Source: Syntrophomonas sp. UBA5288 (GTDB taxonomy: Bacteria > Bacillota > Syntrophomonadia > Syntrophomonadales > Syntrophomonadaceae). From it: 20,706 nt of DNA. The number at the start of each line of letters is the position of its first letter. Position 1 is the first letter of the stretch. Shown piece by piece: positions 1 through 8,170 of this stretch. Under the pieces are notes generated by a model, which was not told the origin of the DNA, searched no databases, and saw only the letters and a list, made by a program, of their open reading frames with translations. Both the position numbers and the translations under genes were made by a program. The DNA lies in NCBI GenBank assembly GCA_002408445.1, contig DHSK01000008.1:8960-29665 (forward strand), given 5' to 3'.

Positions 1-70
1 CTCAGGATGACATTCGCAAAGTTGCTGCTTAATCATCTCATTCAAGTGTAATTATAGCAAAAAGTTTACA
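1..70. repeat. Partial copy of dispersed palindromic repeat family, right half only
   Basis: The window opens inside the repeat. Bases 1-35 match 4821-4855 at 32 of 35 positions in the same orientation. Bases 1-23 are the exact reverse complement of 9298-9320, and 1-18 are identical to 18295-18312. The tail around 51-68 (TAATTATAGCAAAAAGTTT) resembles a decayed form of the terminal sequence AATTATGCAAAACTCTC seen intact near 4869 and 9425. The left half is missing because the window begins here, as expected when short-read assemblies break at repeats. No gene lies in 1-114. Confidence 0.75.
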
Positions 71-114
71 TTGGTTAAATTCCGGCCCATTTTGAAACCC
101 ATGTTATCCCGAAT

Positions 115-792
115 TTACTCATCAAAGCGATATCCCCATCCCCAAACTGTTTTAACATTCTTGGCAGAGCCACTTTCCCTCAGTTTTTTACGCAACCTTT
201 TCACCAGGTTGTCTACTGCTCTGATTTCACCTACGTAGTCGTATCCCCATATGCGGTCAAGAATCTCTTGTCGGGTAAAGGTTCTTTGCGGTTGCCGGGC
301 CAGCAGCAGCAAAAGCTCATATTCCTGGGGAGTAAGCATTACTTCAGTAGTATCCACCGTAGTATGACGATTATTGGGATCAACTCTCAGGTTACCCCTT
401 TCCAGTATTTCTTCCTGATTGGCGGGAAAAGAAGAATGACGGAGTATTGATCTGACCTTCGCCACTAATTCACGGGGACTGAAAGGTTTAGTCAAGTATT
501 CACATTCATTCAAATCCGCTTTAAGATCATTATCTGCTTCTTCGTCACCGGAAAAAATTATAATAACCGGTAGACCGCTGCGTTTTCTGATGTCATGGTA
601 GAATTCAGGGCCGGCTGTACCGCATAAAATAATATCCAAAATAAACATATCCGGGAATGCTGTTTGTAATCTGGCCACCAATTCCTCCGCCGATGAATAA
701 GTTTCCACGCAGAATCCTTCGCGGGCAAGGTACTTCTTGATGACCATGCGAGTATTCTCCTCGTTATCCGCCACAAATATCGTTCGCACCAT
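115..792 (-). CDS. OmpR/PhoB-family response regulator, winged-helix type
   Basis: Two-component DNA-binding regulator of 225 residues, a normal length for the family. An N-terminal receiver domain covers about residues 1-120. The likely phospho-acceptor is D53 in ILDII, the switch serine is in IFSGDEE, and the conserved lysine is in YLTKPFSP. A C-terminal winged helix covers about 130-225, with LTPQEYELLLLLARQPQRTF and a WGYRF end. The acidic pair is D9-N10 rather than the usual D-D, a mild departure. I chose the ATG at 792 because GGAG at 798-801 lies 5 nt upstream; GTG 798 and ATG 795 are too close to it. It is the last gene of the exporter operon, 23 nt after the permease, and probably controls it. 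No histidine kinase follows: the strand runs into a repeat after 114. Family certain, target inferred. Confidence 0.92.
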   Translation of the reverse strand: MVRTIFVADNEENTRMVIKKYLAREGFCVETYSSAEELVARLQTAFPDMFILDIILCGTAGPEFYHDIRKRSGLPVIIIFSGDEEADNDLKADLNECEYLTKPFSPRELVAKVRSILRHSSFPANQEEILERGNLRVDPNNRHTTVDTTEVMLTPQEYELLLLLARQPQRTFTRQEILDRIWGYDYVGEIRAVDNLVKRLRKKLRESGSAKNVKTVWGWGYRFDE

Positions 793-815
793 CATCACTC
801 CATAAAGCTTTTAAT

Positions 816-2021
816 TTATTCAAAATGCAGAGCCTCGATAGGATTGGAATTGGCTGCTTTCCGGGCCGGATAATACCCGAAAAACAAACCTATCATAACG
901 GAGAAGCCCATGGAAAGAGCCACCAGCCACGGAGCTATTGTCATGTTCAGACCTGCCACCATGCTAAGTATGCTGGCCGTTCCCCATCCCAGCAAAACGC
1001 CTATGATTCCCCCTAAAAAGCACAACAGCAATGCTTCAATTAAGAATTGGGAAAGAATCGCCCGGGTAGTAGCACCTATGGCCATACGGATCCCGATTTC
1101 CCTAGTCCGTTCGGTGACCGAAACCAGCATGATATTCATAATGCCAATTCCCCCCACCAGCAGAGATACCGCTGCAATACCACCCAGCAGAAAGGTCATC
1201 ATCTTGGTGGTATCTTCAATAGTTGACAACAGATCAGCCATGTCTCGAATATAGAAATCATCATCTGCCGTCTCAGCCAGACGATGCCGCTGACGCAATA
1301 GGGTAGTGATGTAGTCCTGCAAAGAAGCCAAAGCCTCCTGACTGGTGGCCTGTACGTTGATTGAACCTACGCTTTTGGACCCGATAAGTCTTTGCTGAGC
1401 CGTGCTGATCGGAATATATATAACATCATCCTGATCGGAACCGGCGCTGCTCCCCTTTGACTCCAGCACGCCAATAACCGTGAAGCTCAGTCCATTGATT
1501 TTAATGGTATTGCCTACCGCATTTCCGCCTGCAAAAAGATTACTTACTACCGTTTGTCCCAGAACTGCAACGCGGTTCATACCGGTGACATCACTTTGAT
1601 TGAAAAATTCCCCCTGAGCTGCCGGCCATTCTTTTATCTTCATTAATTCCGGGGTAGTCCCGTCCACCTTGGTGGTCCAGGTTTGACTGCCGGCGGCTGC
1701 CGTAGCATTATTTACATTGACTTCAGCCGCTGCGTACTTAACCAGAGGCAAGTTTTTAATCGCTTCCACATCGCCCATGGTAAGTTGGGCGCTGCTGGCA
1801 CCTCTCACCGGTCCAAAGCCACCTCCGGCAGAAATAGTCAGCAGATTGGACCCCATGCTGGAGATTCTATCGGTAATGCCTGCGGCTGTTCCCTGACTTA
1901 AAGCGACCATCGCAATAACCGCACCGACCCCAATAATAACTCCCAGCATGGTAAGAAAAGAGCGCATTTTATTGGCCTTCAAACTTTGCCATGCCATCTT
2001 TAAACTTGATATTAAATCCAT
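816..2021 (-). CDS. MacB-type ABC transporter permease (FtsX-like)
   Basis: Inner-membrane permease half of a MacAB/YknXYZ-like exporter, 401 residues. One N-terminal transmembrane helix (about 20-40, after LKANKMRSFLTMLGVIIGVGA) is followed by a large extracytoplasmic MacB_PCD-like domain (about 45-265). Three C-terminal helices with the FtsX signature follow (about 275-300, 325-350 and 365-390), including GGIGIMNIMLVSVTERTREIG. In Gram-negative MacB the ATPase and permease are fused; here they are separate genes 23 nt apart, as is usual in Bacillota. The family uses mechanotransmission to expel peptides, antibiotics or lipid-linked compounds. The substrate here cannot be read from sequence. 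Confidence 0.93.
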   Translation of the reverse strand: MDLISSLKMAWQSLKANKMRSFLTMLGVIIGVGAVIAMVALSQGTAAGITDRISSMGSNLLTISAGGGFGPVRGASSAQLTMGDVEAIKNLPLVKYAAAEVNVNNATAAAGSQTWTTKVDGTTPELMKIKEWPAAQGEFFNQSDVTGMNRVAVLGQTVVSNLFAGGNAVGNTIKINGLSFTVIGVLESKGSSAGSDQDDVIYIPISTAQQRLIGSKSVGSINVQATSQEALASLQDYITTLLRQRHRLAETADDDFYIRDMADLLSTIEDTTKMMTFLLGGIAAVSLLVGGIGIMNIMLVSVTERTREIGIRMAIGATTRAILSQFLIEALLLCFLGGIIGVLLGWGTASILSMVAGLNMTIAPWLVALSMGFSVMIGLFFGYYPARKAANSNPIEALHFE

Positions 2022-2044
2022 ATTGACCCCGCCTTATCTTTTCA

Positions 2045-2776
2045 TTATCTTCCGGCCTGCACCTCAGCCTGAAAGGGTTTGGCGACCATTTCATCGTTAA
2101 CGATCTCTCCGTCTTTCAAGCGTACGATCCGTTCACAATGAAGACCAATATCCGCTTCATGGGTGACTATTACCAGCGACATTCCCTGTTCCCGGTGCAA
2201 GTACTGCAATAATTGCATAATCTCTTCCGTGGTTCGGGTATCCAAAGCTCCGGTAGGCTCATCGGCCAGGAGCATTCCCGGCCGGTTGACCAATGCCCGG
2301 GCAATAGCCACCCGCTGCTGCTGTCCGCCTGATAATTGTCGGGGAAAATGATGTTCCCGGCCTTTCAGCCCTACCAGTTCCAGCATTTTCATGCCCCGTT
2401 TTTGCCTTTCCCGTCCGGAATAGACCCCTGCATATATCATAGGCAAGCATACGTTATCCAGAGCAGTTGCTCTCCCGATAAGGTTAAAGTTCTGAAATAC
2501 AAACCCAACCACTAAATTACGGAATCGGGCCAGCTGTTCTTTATTCAAAGCCATTACATCCTGTCCGGCAAATATGTAATTTCCTGCATCAGGTTTATCC
2601 AAACAGCCCAGAACATTCATCAAGGTAGACTTGCCGGAACCTGAAGGTCCCATAATGGCCAGCATTTCACCACTTTTAATACTTAATGAGACTGACCGCA
2701 AGGCACAAACAGGCTCACCGGCGCCATAATAAGTTCTAGTTATATCCTTTAAAGTTATCAGACTATCCTCTGCCAT
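2045..2776 (-). CDS. MacB/LolD-type ABC transporter ATP-binding protein
   Basis: Cytoplasmic ATPase of the tripartite exporter, 243 residues. The Walker A motif GPSGSGKST lies near residue 43, the Q-loop in FVFQNFNLI, the signature LSGGQQQRVAIARAL near 147, Walker B with catalytic Glu in MLLADEPTGALD, and the switch His in VIVTHE. These are the ABC features of the lipoprotein/macrolide exporter subfamily (MacB, LolD, FtsE-like). It lies 27 nt after the adaptor gene and 23 nt before the permease gene on the same strand, so one operon is likely. All motifs are intact and the protein should be active. Transport substrate unknown. Confidence 0.95.
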   Translation of the reverse strand: MAEDSLITLKDITRTYYGAGEPVCALRSVSLSIKSGEMLAIMGPSGSGKSTLMNVLGCLDKPDAGNYIFAGQDVMALNKEQLARFRNLVVGFVFQNFNLIGRATALDNVCLPMIYAGVYSGRERQKRGMKMLELVGLKGREHHFPRQLSGGQQQRVAIARALVNRPGMLLADEPTGALDTRTTEEIMQLLQYLHREQGMSLVIVTHEADIGLHCERIVRLKDGEIVNDEMVAKPFQAEVQAGR

Positions 2777-2803
2777 GTTTTACAATCCTCACTATCGCAT
2801 TAT

Positions 2804-4243
2804 TTAGAACCCTCCCGGAGGAGGTCCGCCCATACCACCGGGCTGATTCTGGCGGTTGGATTTATTGGAATTGGAATTGGAACTTGAGTCGGACCCACCT
2901 GAGGCCGATTGGTCATCTGCCTGACTTGATCCCACTATAACCTTTTCTCCAATTTTAAGACCCTGAATTACTTCATAATTGGAACCATCACTTAAGCCCA
3001 GCACCACCGTTTTAATAACCGGTTTATTATTCTGTAAAACCAGTACTTTACCCGGCTGCCCGCCTTTTATCTCACTACCGTCGGAATCGTCGGATTCGGC
3101 CTTTCGAGCATCAGGACGAACCCCGGTTCTGGAAGTTTTAGATAGGTTTGTCTTATCCCCTGCTGGGAGACTTTTAATGTATGATTGGGCATAGGTTACC
3201 GCCATCATCGGAATAGCTGCTACATCCTGCTTCTGGTTTATGACAATCTTGACTGAAACAGACATGCCGGCTAAAAGCTGATGTTCAGGATCAATACAGG
3301 AAATCAGGACCGGGTAGTACTGGATATTGCTGACCGTTTGCGCCTGGGGAGAGATTCTTAAAACTTTTCCCTTAAAAGTCTTATTACTATAGGTAGTTGT
3401 GGTGAATTCTACATCCTGCCCTACCTTTATCTGGCTTATATCGGCTTCATTGATAAGTGCGCTTATTTGCAAATCCTCGCTTATAATACTGATCAAAGTA
3501 CTGGTGCTGCTGTTGATTCCGTTAATCTGGCCCACCTGGCCGTTTACTGCCCCTATGATACCATCAAAGGGTGCAATCAGAGTGGCACCGGATAAATCAG
3601 AGCGTGCCTGCTCCACTTTAAGCTGGTCATTGGCCAGCTTGGCCTGGGCAGTCTCAAGCTCCAGCTGACTCTTTTTAAAATTGTCCTGAGCGGTATCCAG
3701 ATCTGATTGGGAAATAGCCCCGGACTCAAACAGTTTCTGCTGCCGTTCCCATGTCCTGCGGTTGGACTCGAGGTTTAAGGAAGAAGTCTTAACACTGAGC
3801 TGATCTTGTTCAACTGTGCTCTGGGCCTGCTGCAAAGATGTCTGCAAAGTAGTGGTTTCCTGCTGGGCCAGCACCTGACCTGTTTTAACATGGTCACCGA
3901 CTGCAACGTTTATAGCAGTTATGGTATCATCGTTCTTAAAACCCATTTCGCTGCTTTTGACCGGGTTCAAAGTACCGGTCGCCTCAATCGAGTTGGTTAT
4001 AGTACTTTTGGTAACCACCGTTGTTAAAAATTCGGAACTTTCGCTGGGAGCAAACTTTTTATAGACACCAAACCCTGCTGCCGCAGCAATAAGGAGGATT
4101 ATCAGGAGCCAGACCATTTTCTTACGTCTGGACGTTCCCTGTATATCCCGTTTTTTTAATGCCTTCTCCAGGTTATTAATGTCTAGCCTGGCTTGGACTG
4201 AACCGTTATCTGTTTCAATCGGGGTTTTAATCGTATCTGACAT
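2804..4243 (-). CDS. MacA/HlyD-family membrane fusion (adaptor) protein
   Basis: Adaptor subunit of the exporter, 479 residues. A cytoplasmic N-terminus ends in one transmembrane anchor (about 42-62, WLLIILLIAAAAGFGVY). A biotinyl-lipoyl-like half motif follows (about 95-125, AINVAVGDHVKTGQVLAQQ), then a coiled-coil hairpin (about 130-215, rich in Q, S, L and K) and the second lipoyl half (GATLIAPFDGIIGAVNGQVGQ). Beta-barrel and membrane-proximal domains complete it. Two low-complexity parts stand out: a basic/acidic insert near 370-395, and a Ser/Asn then Gly/Pro-rich tail ending GGPPPGGF. I chose ATG 4243 over ATG 4249 because GAGG at 4251-4254 lies 7 nt before 4243 but only 1 nt before 4249. 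First gene of the exporter operon. Confidence 0.92.
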   Translation of the reverse strand: MSDTIKTPIETDNGSVQARLDINNLEKALKKRDIQGTSRRKKMVWLLIILLIAAAAGFGVYKKFAPSESSEFLTTVVTKSTITNSIEATGTLNPVKSSEMGFKNDDTITAINVAVGDHVKTGQVLAQQETTTLQTSLQQAQSTVEQDQLSVKTSSLNLESNRRTWERQQKLFESGAISQSDLDTAQDNFKKSQLELETAQAKLANDQLKVEQARSDLSGATLIAPFDGIIGAVNGQVGQINGINSSTSTLISIISEDLQISALINEADISQIKVGQDVEFTTTTYSNKTFKGKVLRISPQAQTVSNIQYYPVLISCIDPEHQLLAGMSVSVKIVINQKQDVAAIPMMAVTYAQSYIKSLPAGDKTNLSKTSRTGVRPDARKAESDDSDGSEIKGGQPGKVLVLQNNKPVIKTVVLGLSDGSNYEVIQGLKIGEKVIVGSSQADDQSASGGSDSSSNSNSNKSNRQNQPGGMGGPPPGGF

Positions 4244-4285
4244 AAGCATTCCTCACTCCAAAATAAAATTCCACCTGTTGGCGTA

Positions 4286-4291
4286 ATTATA
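4286..4291 (-). promoter_or_regulatory. Possible -10 box for the exporter operon
   Basis: A perfect TATAAT reads on the minus strand about 40 nt upstream of the adaptor start. No convincing -35 hexamer stands 16-18 nt further upstream, so this is tentative. The rest of 4250-4410 shows nothing else I can name. Confidence 0.35.
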
Positions 4292-4410
4292 GTTTAACGG
4301 CCTTCGCTGTGTATATTTTCCATTCCATAGCTGAAATTTCCCTGAATAAAGACTGAAAAGTTATTGAATATGTGCAAGATAACCTTCTGGCGCATACCAC
4401 TGCACAAAGC

Positions 4411-4446
4411 AAGAGACACCGTAGAAATATTTTCCCGGTGTCTCTT
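4411..4446 (-). terminator. Stem-loop after the truncated small gene
   Basis: Perfect 11-bp inverted repeat: AAGAGACACCG at 4411-4421 and CGGTGTCTCTT at 4436-4446, with a 14-nt loop. It lies 24 nt past the stop of the small minus-strand gene and upstream of the exporter promoter region. The T-tract after the stem on the minus strand is weak (GCTTTGTG), so termination is likely but not certain. Confidence 0.5.
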
Positions 4447-4470
4447 GATTGAAAAGGAAAAGCTTATCGC

Positions 4471-4788
4471 TTATAAACCGTATAATTGCATTCCATAGGC
4501 CTTAAGCGCCGATTTAAAATCATTGCTAATCGCATTTTCCTGATCTTCATCGGTTTGTGATTGGTTGTCTTCATCGGCAGAAGTCTTTAAAGCATCAACT
4601 ATGGTATTAAGCTGATCTTTATTAATAGTTCCTGCCGATTCGAGACTTTTCAGCTTATCTTCCAACGATTGGCCAGAACCTCCCTGCTGCGGTGGCGGCG
4701 GTGCCTGGAAAGACTTGTCCAATGTCTCTTTAATTTCATCTTCCTGCTCCTGGGTTATAGTACCTGAGGTTACCAGGTCGTCCAACAC
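4471..4788 (-). pseudogene. 5'-truncated small acidic protein gene, cut by repeat
   Basis: Open frame of 105 codons from GTG 4788. An in-frame TAA (4789-4791) immediately precedes it, and that TAA belongs to the repeat at 4789-4886. There is no ribosome site before the GTG. The protein has two related units, LVTSGTITQEQEDEIKETL and LESAGTINKDQLNTIVDAL, separated by a P/Q/G linker, and ends with a hydrophobic SALKAYGMQLYGL. From memory, secreted Bacillota proteins with similar G-T-(I/L)-(T/N) helix repeats usually begin with a signal peptide, and none is present here. I infer that the 5' part, including any export signal, was lost when the repeat arrived or recombined. It could still be expressed as a fragment. 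Function unknown. Confidence 0.6.
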
Positions 4789-4886
4789 TTAGCGAAGAAT
4801 CTTAAGATCCTTCGCTAAGGCTCAGGATGACATTAGAAAAGTTACTGCTTAATCAATAGAAAAAAGTTAATTATGCAAAACTCTCA
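4789..4886. repeat. Dispersed palindromic repeat, left arm missing
   Basis: The core TTAGCGAAG...CTTCGCTAA (4789-4818) is an almost perfect 30-bp palindrome centred on ATCTTAAGAT. It is followed by CTCAGGATGACATT (4821-4834) and a spacer ending in AATTATGCAAAACTCTC (4869-4885), the terminal sequence shared with the element at 9277-9444. The copy at 18247 carries an additional outer left arm (ATGTCATTCTGAGCC). Here that arm is absent and the repeat abuts the broken gene directly. Confidence 0.75.
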
Positions 4887-4895
4887 AATCATTCC

Positions 4896-4912
4896 CATAG
4901 TTTATAACTATG
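4896..4912. promoter_or_regulatory. Probable MET-box operator (LysR/MtaR-type) upstream of metE
   Basis: Perfect 7-bp inverted repeat CATAGTT-TAT-AACTATG. The inner 15 bases differ at one position from the MET-box consensus I recall for MtaR/MetR in streptococci (ATAGTTTnAAACTAT), and they fit the LysR T-N11-A rule. The centre (4904) lies about 55 nt upstream of the -10 box, close to -65 from the probable transcription start. That is where LysR regulators usually bind to activate. The MtaR-like gene at 8171-9091 is the natural candidate to bind it. Confidence 0.65.
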
Positions 4913-4958
4913 CCAAAACATACAAATCAAGTATTATGCTATGACTGAAATCTCATGG

Positions 4959-4964
4959 TATATT
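4959..4964 (+). promoter_or_regulatory. Probable -10 box of the metEF promoter
   Basis: TATATT lies 31 nt before the metE ATG, with no good -35 hexamer at 17 nt spacing, as expected of an activator-dependent promoter. A second weak dyad, ATGA-N8-TCAT (4941-4956), sits just upstream and could be an additional regulator half-site. The ribosome site AAGGGGAG is at 4981-4988. No SAM riboswitch or T-box fits in the short leader. Confidence 0.5.
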
Positions 4965-4995
4965 ATTTCCACTAAAGTGAAAGGGGAGAGCGGGC

Positions 4996-7269
4996 ATGCA
5001 AACCGCCATAATCGGTTACCCGAGAGTAGGGACTTTACGGGAATTAAAATTTGCAACCGAAAAGTATTTGGAAGGTGTTTTATCAAAAGCGGAACTCCAG
5101 GACACCGCTGCCCTGCTTAGGAAAACACATTGGCAAAATCAAATTGAAAATGGCATTGACTATATACCATCCAATGATTTTTCTTTTTATGACAATATGC
5201 TGGATACCGCAGTTTTGCTTAATGTGGTTCCCCAACGCTACAGCGATTTACGGCTTGATCCGCTGGCTGAATATTTTGCCATGGCAAGAGGTTATCAAAG
5301 CGCAAGCGGTGATGTAAAGGCTCTGGCCATGAAAAAATGGTTCAACACCAATTACCATTATCTGGTGCCGGAAATCGACGGCCGCGCCGAAATTTCGCTG
5401 GTTGGGACCAAACCATTTGATGAATTCTCCGAAGCTAAAAAGCTGGGAATCGTAACCAAGCCCGTTCTTATCGGAGCATTCACCTTTTTAAAGCTGGCTA
5501 AATTTACCGGGCATAAAACCCCGGTTGATTTAGCCCCAGATATTATCAGGGCCTATGCAAAGATTCTTAAAAAATTTAATGATTTAGGGGCGGAATGGAT
5601 ACAGTTTGACGAACCTGCGCTGGTTATGGACTTAAGCGCAGACGATATTGCTCTTTTAAATAGGATTTACCGTGAGATCCTTTTAGCCAAAGGCGGTACC
5701 AGGGTGCTTTTACAAACCTATTTTGGCGATATACGCGACTGCTACCAGGAGGCCGCCTTACTGCCTTTTGATGGCATAGGGCTCGATTTTATCGAAGGCA
5801 AAAATACGCTGGAACTGGTAAAACAATTCGGTTTTCCGTCCGATAAAACTCTTTTTGCAGGTGTCATCAACGGCAAAAATATATGGCGCAATAATTATGG
5901 CCAAACCTTGCGCATTCTTGATGAATTGGGGAAATCCGGCCTTCATATGGTTTTGAGTACCTCCTGTTCGCTCCTGCACGTTCCCTATACTATTAAAAAT
6001 GAAACTTCCCTGGCAGACGAATATAAAAAGTATTTTTCCTTTGCGGAAGAAAAGCTGGCAGAACTGGCCGACCTGAAGAAAATTACCGCCAGCAATAACC
6101 CGGCCGGGACTCCGGAATATATTATAAACAGCAGGCTTTTCAACGCCAGCAGGTTCTGCCCGGATACCTCGGTCCAAGCTGCGGTTGCCGCACTGGCGCC
6201 GGAGGATTTCATCCGGCATCCTCAGTTTTATGAACGGGAAAAGATACAAAAAGCGGTATTCGATCTGCCATTGCTGCCAACCACCACCATCGGTTCATTC
6301 CCACAGACGGCAGAGGTCAAAGCCAACCGTTCCCAATTTAAAAATGGTAAAAAGACGGTAAAACAGTACATCGAATTTAATAAAAAGAAAATTGCGGAAT
6401 GTGTCGCACTGCAAGAAAAAATCGGACTTGACGTGCTGGTTCACGGTGAATTTGAGCGTAATGATATGGTTGAATATTTCGGCGAATGCCTGGAGGGGTT
6501 CCTTTTTACAGAAAGAGCCTGGGTGCAGTCTTACGGTACCAGATGCGTCAAACCGCCTATCATATGGGGGGATATTTCCCGTTCCCAACCTATGACGGTC
6601 GATTATATCGTATATGCGCAATCGCTTACAAAGAAATACATGAAAGGAATGCTTACCGGTCCTGTCACGATTTTAAACTGGTCCTTCCCCCGTGAGGATA
6701 TTTCATGGCAGGAATGCGCCTTTCAGATCGCTCTTGCTATCCGGGAAGAAGTGCTTGATCTTGAAGCTAACGGCATAAAAATTATCCAGATCGATGAGGC
6801 CGCTCTGCGTGAAAAGCTTCCCTTAAGAAAAAGTGATTGGCACAGTGAATACCTGGATTGGGCGATTCCTGCCTTCCGGCTGGTTCACAGCGGTGTTAAA
6901 GCCCAGACCCAAATTCATACCCATATGTGCTATAGCGAATTCAGTGATATTATCAAGGATATTGACGCTATGGATGCGGATGTTATCACCTTCGAGGCTT
7001 CGCGTTCAGATCTTGCCATTATCGATGTATTGCATCAATGCGGATTTAAAACGGAAGTCGGTCCTGGTGTTTATGACATCCATTCTCCCAGAATTCCAGG
7101 CGTGGCGGAAATTAAGGCAGCACTTTTTAAGATGCTGGAGAAAATACCCCAAGAAAAGCTGTGGGTAAATCCGGACTGCGGACTCAAAACCAGAGGAAAC
7201 GCGGAAACGGTTGCGAGTCTGGAAAATCTGGTGGATGCCGCCCAAGCAATTCGAAGGAGTTGGCAGTAA
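4996..7269 (+). CDS. metE: Cobalamin-independent methionine synthase MetE
   Basis: 5-methyltetrahydropteroyltriglutamate-homocysteine S-methyltransferase. It transfers the methyl group of methyl-tetrahydrofolate to homocysteine, the last step of methionine synthesis, without B12. It has 757 residues, close to the E. coli enzyme (753). It shows the double-barrel layout: an N-terminal folate-related half beginning AIIGYPRVGTLRELKFATEK, and a catalytic C-terminal half from about residue 430 (TTTIGSFPQTAEVK). The zinc ligands are present: H643 and C645 (IHTHMCYSEF), E667 (ITFEASRSDL) and C728 (NPDCGLKTR). The ATG follows AAGGGGAG by 7 nt. The stop overlaps the metF start (TAATG). A MET-box upstream suggests methionine-responsive control. 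Confidence 0.98.
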   Translation: MQTAIIGYPRVGTLRELKFATEKYLEGVLSKAELQDTAALLRKTHWQNQIENGIDYIPSNDFSFYDNMLDTAVLLNVVPQRYSDLRLDPLAEYFAMARGYQSASGDVKALAMKKWFNTNYHYLVPEIDGRAEISLVGTKPFDEFSEAKKLGIVTKPVLIGAFTFLKLAKFTGHKTPVDLAPDIIRAYAKILKKFNDLGAEWIQFDEPALVMDLSADDIALLNRIYREILLAKGGTRVLLQTYFGDIRDCYQEAALLPFDGIGLDFIEGKNTLELVKQFGFPSDKTLFAGVINGKNIWRNNYGQTLRILDELGKSGLHMVLSTSCSLLHVPYTIKNETSLADEYKKYFSFAEEKLAELADLKKITASNNPAGTPEYIINSRLFNASRFCPDTSVQAAVAALAPEDFIRHPQFYEREKIQKAVFDLPLLPTTTIGSFPQTAEVKANRSQFKNGKKTVKQYIEFNKKKIAECVALQEKIGLDVLVHGEFERNDMVEYFGECLEGFLFTERAWVQSYGTRCVKPPIIWGDISRSQPMTVDYIVYAQSLTKKYMKGMLTGPVTILNWSFPREDISWQECAFQIALAIREEVLDLEANGIKIIQIDEAALREKLPLRKSDWHSEYLDWAIPAFRLVHSGVKAQTQIHTHMCYSEFSDIIKDIDAMDADVITFEASRSDLAIIDVLHQCGFKTEVGPGVYDIHSPRIPGVAEIKAALFKMLEKIPQEKLWVNPDCGLKTRGNAETVASLENLVDAAQAIRRSWQ

Positions 7270-8135
7270 TGAAAACAGCGGAAATTTTTAAAAACAAAAA
7301 AGTGCTGTCGCTGGAAATTTTTCCTCCCCGGCGAACAGCTTCGATCAATATCATTTACCAGGCGCTGGATGAGATGAAAGGCTTAAACCCGGACTTTATC
7401 AGCGTAACTTATGGCGCAGGCGGAAGTGAAAATAACCAGGCAACTCTGGAAATCGCAGCAGCTATTAAAAACCATTACGGTATTGAGAGCGTGGCCCATC
7501 TGCCCTGTATCAATCTCACCAAAAGAGAAGTGCTGCATATGCTGGAAGGCTTTAAACAAGCAGGCGTCGAAAATATTCTGGCCCTGCGCGGTGATGTTAA
7601 CCCTGAAATTCCGCCCCAGCAGGATTTCCGTTATGCCAGCGACTTGATTTCATTCATTAAGGAAAACGGCGATTTTAATATTATCGGAGCATGTTATCCG
7701 GAAGGGCATACTGAGTGCCGGAATCTGGTTGAAGATATACGCCATCTTAAAACGAAAGTGGAGGCCGGGACCAACCAGCTTATCACTCAACTGTTTTTTG
7801 ACAACAGCTACTTTTACTCATTTCGGGAACGAGCCTGCATTGCAGGCATAAACGTACCGATTGAAGCGGGAATCATGCCGGTCGTAAACAAAAAACAGAT
7901 TGAAAGAATGGTATCGCTGTGCGGCGTAAAGCTGCCGCAAAAGTTTGTAACTATGATGGAAAAATATGAAAACAACCCTGTAGCCATGCGTGATGCCGGA
8001 ATTGCTTATGCCGTTGATCAAATTGTTGATCTTATCGCACAAGGGGTTGATGGAATCCATCTGTATACGATGAACAACTCCTATATTGCACAGAAAATCT
8101 ATGCGGCAATCCGCACCCTGCTGCTGGCCGCATAA
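7269..8135 (+). CDS. metF: Methylenetetrahydrofolate reductase MetF
   Basis: FAD-dependent reductase that makes 5-methyltetrahydrofolate, the methyl donor used by MetE next door. It has 288 residues against 296 in E. coli MetF. Family marks: the catalytic Glu in LSLEIFPPR (E16), FISVTYGAGG (about 43-52), HLPCINLT, ILALRGD (near 105), and the C-terminal GIHLYTMN motif. The start is the ATG at 7269, overlapping the metE stop by one base, with AAGGAG at 7254-7259. A longer in-frame extension into metE (from 7161) has no ribosome site and is rejected. Overlap and spacing imply translational coupling, so donor production and use are co-regulated. Confidence 0.96.
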   Translation: MKTAEIFKNKKVLSLEIFPPRRTASINIIYQALDEMKGLNPDFISVTYGAGGSENNQATLEIAAAIKNHYGIESVAHLPCINLTKREVLHMLEGFKQAGVENILALRGDVNPEIPPQQDFRYASDLISFIKENGDFNIIGACYPEGHTECRNLVEDIRHLKTKVEAGTNQLITQLFFDNSYFYSFRERACIAGINVPIEAGIMPVVNKKQIERMVSLCGVKLPQKFVTMMEKYENNPVAMRDAGIAYAVDQIVDLIAQGVDGIHLYTMNNSYIAQKIYAAIRTLLLAA

Positions 8136-8170
8136 CAAAGGCTCTCTTTCCATACCCCAAACTAAGGCTA

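Noticed and set aside
4789..4995. SAM riboswitch or T-box leader for metE
   Set aside because: No space for one beyond the repeat, operator and promoter, and no recognisable helices or T-box sequence.
7161..7268. N-terminal extension of MetF into metE
   Set aside because: The extension has no ribosome site and overlaps conserved metE C-terminal codons, including the zinc Cys region. ATG 7269 has AAGGAG upstream and yields the standard length.
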